This document shows positions 35,809-45,485 of a DNA stretch of 64,000 bases, in pieces. Position numbers and translations under genes: made by a program. This DNA is from Buddleja alternifolia (taxonomy: Eukaryota > Streptophyta > Magnoliopsida > Lamiales > Scrophulariaceae): the NCBI GenBank assembly GCA_019426215.1, contig CM033408.1, positions 21,272,375 to 21,336,374 of the forward strand, in the 5' to 3' direction. Under the pieces are notes generated by a model. The model was not told the origin of the DNA, did no database searches, and worked only from the letters and a program-made list of their open reading frames with translations. Positions within the stretch are counted from its first letter, which is position 1, and the number at the start of each line of letters is the position of its first letter.

Positions 35809-38800
35809 ATGGGTCCAAAACGCAATGTTGGTTGGGATTTTGGTGATCCAATTGGTGATGGTCGTAAAACAATAAAATGCAAATTTTGAGAAAAAGTTAT
35901 TAAATGAGGGATTACAAGATTAAAAGAACACATTGCACTTGTCACAGGAAATATGGAGAGATGTACAAAAGCTCCAAAAGAGGTGTCACTAATGCTTCAG
36001 AAGCATATCCAAGACTTGAAAAGTCAACGAAATATAAAAATAGTAAAAATAGTTGTGGCGAAAAGAATTTGATGGTCAACATCTCAATCATGCAGAATGA
36101 ATGGAAAGTAGGCATTTGAGAAGCACCATGAGAGAGAGTCATAAAACCGCTGCATTTGAGGATGAGAGGCATAATCGTATGGTTATGGTGTGTCGAGTAT
36201 CTCTCTCTAATCCATTTTGTATGTTTATATAATTCTGTGTACTAATTTTTTTGAATTTTTTTGCTACTTGTAGGTTATTTTGGGGCCGGTTCCTCACAAG
36301 GTCCAACTTTAGGTGTAAAAAGAGGAATATCTCATAGCTCTAGCACAAAAGAATGAGCTAAAATGTCATCAAGAGATAGTAATCCTCTAATACACCCCTC
36401 AAAGCAAAAAGTATAAAAAATTGGTTTGCCCCCAAAGAAGTAAATGCAGTGGGCAAGGCCATCTCAAAATGGTTTGTAATTCAATGCTATTCCATTTAAT
36501 GCTGCTGATAGTGGTCCCTATTATCATCAATGATAAATACTATTGCTAATTCTGGGAAAAGAATACAAGGCCCTTCCGGACGTTAAATCGGTTGTATTTA
36601 TTTACAAAAAGAGTTGAAAGAGATGGAGGGGTACATACACACTCTAAAAGCGAAATGACATGAGTTTGGGTTTACAATCATGTGTGATGGTTGGAGCACC
36701 CTTATGATATATTGTGATCGAGATATGATTTATCAAGCTTTTGTAGACTACACCAACAAAAGAAAAAACGGCTGATTTTCTTTTGTCTTTTATGAATAAA
36801 GTAATTGATGAGATAGGAGAAGAAGTTGTGGTGCACGTGGTTATAGACAGTGAAAGTGCAAATAAATCTGCTGGCGAAAGATTGATGCAAGAAAGGCCAC
36901 AACTCTTTTGGTCTCCTTGCGCTGCACACTGCATTGATACGATGTAAGAAGATATTGAAAAGATGAAAAAAGTAATGAAAAATATTGATAAGGCAAGGCA
37001 AAAGATATCACAAGCTTCATATACAACAGTGATAAAGTTGTGAATCTTATATATGAAATCTCATATGAATGATAAAGAATTGCTGAGACCTAGGATCACG
37101 AGATTTGCTACACAATTTATTACCATCGAAAGCCTTCTTCGACATCATATAGATTTGAAGAGAATGTGCAGAACTCCTGAACGGGAAGAGTATAATAATA
37201 CTACAAGAAGAAGAAAAGAAGCTAAAAAAGTGTCAAAGATCATCTTGGATGCCAGATTCTGGAAGAAGACCAGAGAAATTTGTGCAGTAATGGAACCACA
37301 GGTTAAGGTTTTAAAACTTGTTGACCAAGACAAGAAGGTCACATTATCAATTATCTATGAGGCAATGGACAGTGCAAAACTCGCAATAAAGGATGGAGTT
37401 AAAGATTGAAAATTGTATTGGAATGTCATTTATGATCATTGGTACAATCAGTTACACCAACACTTACATGCTGCAGGTAACATAAGCAACAAAATAATAT
37501 CATTATCGCAATTATCATATGAATATTTAAGAATACCTTTTGTATCGCTATATTTTAACATATTTTTTTGAACCCCACACTTCAATATTCTGGCACTTGT
37601 GCTTACATATGAGGTTAGACGAGGTATGAAGGTCGTAATTAACAGACTTAAACCAGAACTAAATTCGCAAGCTCAAGCAATGTACGAGGTATCCCGTCTT
37701 GTTTTATTTTATTTTTTTTGTCATTAATATTTTTTTTTCAATGTAGTCTTAAACTTCTAGTTTCTCATGTCGGTAGATCAAGCTATTTACAAACAAGATA
37801 GGAGAGTTCGGTTCTCCATTTACATCACAGGTAGTTAAACAAACTCTTCCAGGTTCTAATGTTTTTCAAATCTTAAATTATTTCATTAAATTTTTTGCAC
37901 TATAGATCATAATGGTCGTCAATTCTAATTTATTTCAGCTAAATGGTAGATCAACTATGATGAAGAAGCTCCTCACTTAAGCAAAATTGCGATTAGAGTG
38001 TTCAGCCAAACTTGCTCGTCTTCTGGTTGTGAGAGAAAATGGAGTACATGGTCTTTGATACACACAAAGCTTCGCAATTGTTTGGCTATAGAGAAATTGC
38101 ACAAATTGGTTTACTGTAACTATAATATGCGACTTCGGGGGTGAGAAACATCATGTACCAAAAAATGGATGATTATTATGGCCCTATCAATCCAAACCAT
38201 ATATTTGACGATGATGACGTCTTAGATGAATGGACAAGAGAGAATGAACCACCTATATTGTCAGATGATATTTTGGATTTAGTGGCTTGAGTTGTTACCG
38301 AATCACAAGAAGAAGATGAGCATGCAACTGCTAGTGCCCCAAGTCGACCTAATGAGGAGAAATCAAGAAATTCAAAGAAAAAAAATTTCACATCAAGAAA
38401 TTCAAGTGATGATAGTGACGAGGGTGGTGATGAAACCGACAACGAAAACTATGAGAGATCTCAATGATCACATGGAGGTAAAAATAATATCGGTATGTCT
38501 TGGGCACAAGAGGTGAAAATTATCGTGCCACACAAGGTACAGACTATGGATATCAGCCAGGCATAGAAGAACAACGACATTTTTTATCATCATTGACATA
38601 TTTTTCTAGTTGACGTGATCATCCTTATTCTAGTGGATCTTCTGGAAGACACAAAAGTATTGATGAACAAATGCAAACTTTTGGCTTGATAGGGACCCAT
38701 CAAGTGCCATTTGGATATAGTTACAGATCTAGCAATGATAATCGAATTCCTCAAAAGGTGGACTATAATTCTCGTCAAGAATTATCAAGCAGACATGGTC

Positions 38801-39312
38801 ACTTTGATGGGTACTTAGAATATTCGCACAATAGACACCATGGTCATATATCTTCCACCACAAGTGCAATAAGATACCATGGAGCAAATTATGGATCCTC
38901 TAGTGGTTCTAGTGGATATCACATATATGATTACCCATCTACAGGTAATGCTAGTGGCAAATACAGTCAGTTTAATGGGTACTTTGGCCATGATAGATAT
39001 AACGATCCATTGTCTTCTGGTGCAAGTGGTGCTGGATATCGAGCACATGACTATGGATCTTCTGATAGTGCTGGTAGTAATAGTGAATATCAAGGATTTG
39101 GGTGCTATCGTTATCATGATGAGCCATTGTCACATGCACATCAATTCCACTCTAATACTTACAATGCATCAAACCAACCATCTCAGTCTCAAGGTGAACA
39201 ATTTGGATCGGCTTGCTTTGCTTATCCACATGGATTGTTTCATCAGCAACACGACTCCCATAGATCAGATATTGATGATTTTGCACCACCTCAACACTCT
39301 ATTTGGTATTAG
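35809..39312 (+). pseudogene. hAT transposase gene (BED zinc finger, DUF659, dimerisation domain), inactivated
   Basis: Starts at ATG 35809 with a BED-type zinc finger: WDFGDPIGDGRKTIKCKF is followed by TGA where a zinc cysteine is expected, and another TGA is close by. A DUF659-like part follows (FMNKVIDEIGEEVVVHVV, then FWSPCAAHCIDTM). The frame 37053-37409 carries RITRFATQFITI. Near 37985-38110, SKIAIRVFSQTCSSSGCERK and THTKLRN-like text mark the C-terminal dimerisation region. The last frame, 38671-39312, is a low-complexity Gly/Ser/Tyr/His tail. Introns are plausible (for example near 36190-36272). Many nonsense codons make it non-functional. The element's terminal repeats were not found. 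Confidence 0.85.
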
Positions 39313-39977
39313 TGGAAATTTGATAATTAATAAATTTTATGTAATAAACCTCATGTTCGTAGACTTGTAAGGTGATATTAACTCTAATTTAAATATTTTT
39401 ATGCGCAAAAGAAATTTCTTAGTAATACAAATTGCAAGAGTTTATGATTCTATTTCAGAATTATAATAGCATTAGTGCATTTTATTTTATTAGTTTTGTT
39501 GTTCAAAATCTTCCAATTAAGAAAGTTAGATATTCAGTGCAGTATTTTACTAATTATAAATTTTTTATGATTTTTTTTTTAATTTTTGAGCTATTTAAGC
39601 TAAAAGGTTGTGGAACGGCCCTGACCGTTCCGCGACGCTGCAATGGAACTGGAATAGTGGCCTACGCGATGGTGACCGCAACCATTCCTACAAACCATGC
39701 TCCATCAGATCTAGATCTCGAGAAGGAAGCACCAAAATTTGTACACAATAAATTAACTTTGAAGAAGATCAAAGAAGCAAAATCGACTCCAACATTCATA
39801 TCAACATTCTTGAATAGGAATAGGGATTGTACTCTAATTTATTGAATTAATCTATAAAATTTATTTGTCACTATTTTTTGTGTTTTTCTGTACAGAGATA
39901 AAAAATTATTGTGTACAAATTTTGCATGCCTATTGGGACAATCTCTACCTCTCATCTCTTCCTTTCACCAAGTGTCA

Positions 39978-40675
39978 AATGGAAACTCAAGCCAAAACTT
40001 TGAAGTCAGTGGAATCCAAGATTACCATCCAAGTTCTTCAAACTCCACATGCAAGATTGTTGGTGTTACCACAAGAAGTATGTCAATAAAGCTGCAAGCG
40101 TCTTCAGAGGTGGCCAAGTGTTTATCATTTTCCCCACGCATAACATCAAGTGATTCAAACGTCATTCATGTCATGATGACCAATGTTACAACTCCAGAAA
40201 AGCAAATTGCAAACTTGGCCAAAGTTGTTGAATTGCTAACAAAATATGTTTAAGAGTAAAACTCCAAAATTGCTAAGTTGATGAACAAAGCAGAAAAATT
40301 TTACGCCAGCCACAATATGGGAAAACAAGTTGGGGCACATGCTAAAGCTGAGATGTCAAAGAGTCACTGTCCAATTGAGAAGGAAAAATATATTGTGGAA
40401 GAGCTTATGGAACGATCCCAATTGATCAGTTGAAGGATTTTATCTCGGGAACGATCGAAGACAAATTTAATGGAAGCTCCAAATCATCTCTAGCTTATGT
40501 CAAGCCATACACCCAAAAAATAGATGATTTGAAGATGCCAACTGGCTATCTGTTAAAATTAGTGCTTGACGTGCCAATCATTTCGGCACCATTTGGGCGC
40601 CATTCTCGAGATAACTCTTGGAGCAATCTTATTGTAACTAAGTCAATCCTTTACTTGGCATTTTTTTATTCTTAA
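39978..40675 (+). pseudogene. Gypsy gag N-terminal fragment, copy 2
   Basis: Parallels copy 1. The frame ending at 40253 contains STCKIVGVTTRSMS and HVMMTNVTTPEKQIANLAKV, and the frame 40430-40675 contains DKFNGSSKSSLAYVKPYTQ and ends after KMPTGY as in copy 1. A frameshift and stops separate the pieces. Beyond the shared break both copies continue into the same non-gag sequence. Confidence 0.7.
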
Positions 40676-41421
40676 ATGTTTATTAGCTGCTTAGAATAAA
40701 GTCCTTTGGAGCACACCATGGCTATGGGGTATCGTTTCATTCATCAAGTATGGATGATGATAGGATATACCTCCAAGGTCGTGGTCCTTCATTTAGTTCC
40801 AAGTCGTGAATGAGACTGTCGATATATCCTTAGAGGCTATATCCTTAGAGGATGTGCCTCGTTCCATCGGCATTGGTACGGTGAAAGGCTATATGCATAT
40901 AAGGGTTTCCACTAGAAGTGGGTAAACTGAACTAACCCATGGAAGTTCCTTAATGGAATCCCAGTCAAATCTGGAACATCCATTAATCATGTAGGTGTAA
41001 GAGTAATCCTCACGTGCTTAAGGTTTCATAGGTTATCTTGTGTATGGTCCACCATGCTTTAATCTATCTAATGATTCCAGAACTATGCGAATTTTACATG
41101 GGATATCTTGGGTATGGTCTGATCATGTACGAAGGTACATGAGATCAAGAAGGGATCCATCTCTGATGTAACAAATCATTGAATATCATATGTTTACAAG
41201 GTGTATCGACTTAAGAACTCTCCGGCCTGGGCCAGATATCTAAAGAGGTGTAGGGTTACCTCGTTTAGATGATCCAAGTCGATAGCACAATTAATGTAAA
41301 ACATAGAGATTGAATTATTAGAATTTTGATTATACCATTACTCTAGACTTGATCGGGAGATTAGATGGAGTGATCTTACTTACACGAGGATCGTGATTAT
41401 GAAAGAATGTATCTTTGGACA

Positions 41422-44376
41422 TGTTGGGTTTTTACATATAAAACGCAAAAAAAAATAAATTTAATCCCACAATGGTTTTGTCTCTGATTTCATGTATTCA
41501 AGTCATGTTAAAGAAAGTGTACCTTTCTTCGTGTTATTGAAAATTCTGAACCAACTTTTGATCCCTTTTCCAAGCAGCGAAACAACCACTGCCTCTAAAT
41601 CACCACGCCGAAATTGAGAGCAAAAAATCCTTCTTTTCCTTCCCCTATGGACGGCTAGAGAGAGAGAGAGAAAAGTGGAATTCTATAACTTGGAGAGAAA
41701 GACAATTATGAGGCTAGGGTTAATTATTTCCACTAAGTAGTATTTATACTACACAAGTAAATAATTAAGTCAAAATTACTAAGGCCTAGGCGTCCATAAT
41801 TGATGCCCACTTGGGCGTTTTTAAGCCCTCGGGCTTAGTACATGTATATGGTTTTAATTTAATTAATTATTTAATTAATATTATTTATCCAATAAATAAA
41901 TTATTAAATAACTAATTAATCTAAGTTAATTCTATAAATAAATTCAGAAAGAAATTAACACATTAACTTAATTAATTAATAAGATAATCTAATGATTTAA
42001 TTAATTAATTGATTGCGATATCAAATACCGAAAAATCTCTCAAGTCTTATTCCATAATTTTTCCTTTGCAATTCCTTTAAGCGCGACTCTTTAGGTTCGT
42101 CTCAAAAGGCAATTGGGAGGAAGCCAAGATGATGTGGGTAACACCTAACCAGTCTTGTGGCCCACATCGTATCCCAATTGAGAACGAATGAATAGAATCA
42201 TAATAAACCTTTCACGTTGTGAATACCGTACGAGTATAAACCCTTTATTCTTATATCTCAGTCAAGTGAGAGTCATAGTTTAGTCAAATTCACATGACTT
42301 GATCATATGCTTAGCTCATAATGAATCGAGGTCACTGAGTATATTCTTATGTCCAACATGAGTATCTCTAATGCTTTGGCTAAAGTCTTTGACCTCACCC
42401 ATTCACGACGGCTTAGGATATTTAGCTCATTCACTTATGAGAGAATAAATTCCATTTCACTAATCAGTTAAGATTGATACTTGCCCATCAAGCTGCACCT
42501 CGAGGTTGATCCCACCAACGGGTGAATTGGATCTAACTACTCTAATGACAGACTTGATGTCACAAGTATATCTTCAACGTGATTACTCAGGTCTAAGGTT
42601 CACTCGTACCTATCACAACTTATCAGTTTTGTCATTGACTGTAATTAAGTGAAAACCCATGTGACATAGGTGATACGAGCCGTGTTCAAACTCATCAATC
42701 TGACTGATGTGTCTATGACATAAGTTCCCACTAACATACTCATAGTGTTCGACTGGCACTTCCCTGTCAAAACTTATCTCATACAAGTCTCTATCCAGTA
42801 ATGATGTCCAGTCAATACTCTCTTCGACTTGCGAACCAATTTAGATACTAAGGATCAAAAACTTCTAGTGCCATTCTCCCTAACCCATAGGGAGTAGAAG
42901 GTTCGCCTTATTATCAAGGACTATACGTGGTTACGAAACCTTACAAATGCCTATAAGAAATGACACACTAATACCTAACATGCTTGGTAGCAAGTATACT
43001 AATCGTGTGTAGTGATAGATGGACAAAAAGTCCGGGTTGTCGAACCACAAGGACTTAAATTCTAATTTATGTTTTTTGATAAAAGAAAAGACAATTAAAG
43101 TAAAGTGCAAACAATTGATCAAACAAACGAAGAATGAAAAAGGAAATGGACTATGGATTAAAACTCACGTACGATAAAATGACTAGGGCACATGCTACAA
43201 CCGAATTTACTCGTCAATATATATGAGTTACTCCTCGAATTATTAGACTCCTATTGCCTTGGTGGAAATTTCTTGATTAATTATTACCCGATGTCTCGGC
43301 TCATAATAATCCTATGATTAATTGACGGTTCTCTAAATATGTCTATCCGAGAATCTAACCAATAACGACGCATTTACATTTTAGAATTTCCCGGGATAAA
43401 TTCGGATAACAGCACCCGGGAATTTCTACCTATCTCTAGGGGTAATTCCTCATTTGTTTCGAATGATGTGTTAATTTTCTTGAACCCTAACCTATCTTCT
43501 CTCGAATGAATAGACTAGGCAAGATAGAAAGCATATGATGATCAAGCATATAATTGGAATAAAAGTACAAAATTAACACACAAAGCAATAGTAGAATTAA
43601 TACGAAAAATTACTTCATATATATTGACTAAAAAATTCAGCCTTTACATGGCCTTAGTTCTACAAAATTAGCTAATCATCAATAGTGCAAGAAGATCTAA
43701 AACAATCATATACATAGTTATGAACATAAACATGAAATGAAAGTAAGTAAAACTCCCTAAGGCTTGGTTGATGATGAATCCTAGCTTGGAACTTCAATCT
43801 CTAGCTCAATTCCCCTTCTTCTCCTTCAAAGAGTGATGAAAAGCTGGCTCAAATCTTAGAAAATGGTCTCCAAACTCCAAAATCCGAACCCTAAACATTG
43901 TGCTGAAGTTTGGCTTTTATATTTCAAAAACGGTTATGGCGGTAAATCGGCGCCTAGGCGCCCAGGCGCGGCTGGGATGGCACTGGGCACGGGTGAACTC
44001 GCGCCTAGGAGCGGGTAACGTGGTGCCTAGGTGCCGAACTTTGTGGCTGACCCTCTTCTTCATTGTGAATGGCGCCTGGGCGCTGGAGTCAGAAGCCTTT
44101 CATCTCGAATTCTTTCGATACGTTGTCTTTTGCCAATTTCTTCGCTTGCATCCATTTAAGACCTAAAACCATTTAACACACGGTTTAAACGCAAATGTGG
44201 CAAGATTTAGGCGATAAATGAATCTAAAATATAGACATAACAGGCTTGAAAACACGTAAAAGCGACTCCTATCAAGAAACAACATGAAATGTCTTTTATT
44301 AATATAAGAATGTTTCGTTACAATTCAATGTCCTATAATTCCATCATCTATGGCATTTGAGGGCATAACACTAATA
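41422..44376 (-). mobile_element. Copia solo LTR, 5-bp duplication GGACA, itself split by another LTR
   Basis: Begins TGTTGGGTTTTTACAT at 41422. Its far end reads GAGGGCATAACACTAATA, so the terminal CA has mutated to TA. GGACA lies at 41417-41421 and 44377-44381. The uninterrupted sequence of copy 1 near 33801-33825 shows the empty site. Without the inner LTR (42961-44274 plus 5 bases) it is about 1.64 kb. It is related to the LTR at 28616-30390 and carries a counterpart of its hairpin at 42096-42188. Confidence 0.88.
42961..44274 (-). mobile_element. Gypsy-type solo LTR nested in a copia LTR, 1314 bp, duplication AGAAA
   Basis: The plus strand starts TGACACACTAATACC and ends GACTCCTATCA. 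On the minus strand the LTR starts TGATAGGAGTCGC. AGAAA flanks both sides (42956-42960 and 44275-44279). It is the full-length relative of the truncated LTR at 8207-10137. It contains a GC-rich word array (43948-44086) with GGCGCCTAGGCGC. The 88-codon frame across that array is not considered a gene. Confidence 0.9.
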
Positions 44377-44763
44377 GGACAATCATTTATACGTACGTCT
44401 TTATGGCCCGTTGCTAGACAGTAACTATAACTTGTAGATGCCTTGAGTTAATATAGTGACTAATTCAAGGTCTGATTAAGCCGAGAGTGATTTAATCTAA
44501 GTACTTTCCATTTTAGGGAAGTGCACTAACACTTCAGAAAAGTGTATTTACTACTAGCGCATGAACGGTCCTAAGGGGTCACACACAATATAATATTATT
44601 TTGTTACAATTTTAATATATTAATAATTAATTATGACATAATTATGGCCCATGATTGAATCAATAGTCGGACTAGTGACACTTAACCCGGTAAAATTGTC
44701 GGTTGGATGATCGATCCAAATTTTAAACCATTATCTACGAGACCCAAAATAAGAAAGAGAAAA

Positions 44764-45359
44764 GTTGTGACCACCACGAATTGAACCAAGTTATACCAAC
44801 TTTCAATTGCGAAGATACGTTGTGATCACCACGAATGGAACCACGTTATACCAACTGACCACCACGAATTGAACCAAGTTATACCCAAGGTTATGAAACC
44901 CGGCCCGGACCGGCCGGTCGAACCGGTAAAAACTGGAACCGGTCACTAGGCATGTCCGGTTATGCCAAAAAAACGTTCGGAGCTCAAAACCGGTCAAACC
45001 CGGCCAGAACCGGTCAGACCCGCGGTTCAACCGGTCAGAACCGGTCAGAACCGGTTGAACCGGACAATTTTAAAAATAATGCAATTCAACCCTTTAATTT
45101 CTAAAAATCTGAAATTGACCCCTTTAAAATCTAAAAATATGCATTGGCCCCCCATATACCCCATTTTTTTTTTCATATTTTCATATTTTATATATTTAAT
45201 AGTATATTAATTATTATTTATTGCATAATTATGACATCACCGGTTCGACCCCGATTGACCCAACGGTTGAACCGGTGACCCGTGACCCGATCACTTTTCC
45301 GGTTCACTGTCCGGTCCGGTTTTCAGAACATTGGTTATACCAACTTTCAATTGCGAAGA
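44764..45359. repeat. Short tandem repeat upstream of the polymerase gene, split by a hAT-type element
   Basis: Units built on ACCACGAATTGAACCAAG and TTATACCAACTTTCAATTGC start at about 44764, 44819 and 44857. The first and third are about 52-55 bases and the second is shorter, lacking the CTTTCAATTGCGAAGAT part. The third is broken by the 448-bp element and finishes at about 45359. It lies just upstream of the core promoter. Confidence 0.8.
44886..45333. mobile_element. Non-autonomous hAT-type element, 448 bp, perfect 8-bp duplication GTTATACC
   Basis: The left end is CAAGGTTATGAAACCCGGCC and the inverted right end CAATGTTCTGAAAACCGGAC. GTTATACC is at 44878-44885 and 45334-45341. The subterminal region has tandem ACCGGTCAGA and GGTTCAACCGG motifs, denser than in its two relatives. 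With perfect duplications it is likely the youngest of the three. It separates the polymerase promoter from upstream DNA. Confidence 0.93.
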
Positions 45360-45366
45360 TGCAGAG

Positions 45367-45374
45367 TTCCCGCC
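45367..45374 (+). promoter_or_regulatory. E2F-like site in the DNA polymerase alpha promoter
   Basis: TTCCCGCC matches the E2F consensus and lies 112 bases before the start codon. E2F control is usual for replication genes such as this one (established knowledge), so the site fits its gene. TATA-like ATTTTATAA follows at once (45375-45383). A hAT-type element ends 33 bases upstream of the site. Confidence 0.7.
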
Positions 45375-45485
45375 ATTTTATAACCTCCATTATAACCCCT
45401 CCCTTTCCCTATCAAGATCTCGAGAAGGAAACGCGCACACACATTAGTCTTGTTTGAGAAAGATACCGAGAGGGGAAATCAGAAA

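Larger units (their letters stand above)
39735..44520 (+). mobile_element. Gag-truncated gypsy element, copy 2, carrying nested LTRs
   Basis: Homologous to copy 1 from the LTR interior (GAAGATCAAAGAAGCAAAAT at about 39763) through the primer region (39918), gag and the 3' non-coding part. It is interrupted from 41422 to 44376 by a solo LTR. The left edge is truncated and carries a 23-base inverted copy of its own LTR end (39732-39754). After the interruption, similarity resumes at 44377 and fades by about 44520. Confidence 0.72.

Noticed and set aside
35809..39312. Dead hAT gene as the source of the three small hAT-type elements
   Set aside because: I looked for CARTGTTTT ends around it and did not find them, so the link is not supported.
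43900..44166. 88-codon frame across the GGCGCC array (and a similar frame at 9068-9277)
   Set aside because: Open only because GC-rich words lack stop codons; the two LTR copies do not keep the same protein.
45450..45485. Upstream in-frame extension of the polymerase frame
   Set aside because: It begins with TTG, not ATG. The first ATG in frame is at 45486 and directly precedes the conserved N-terminal domain.
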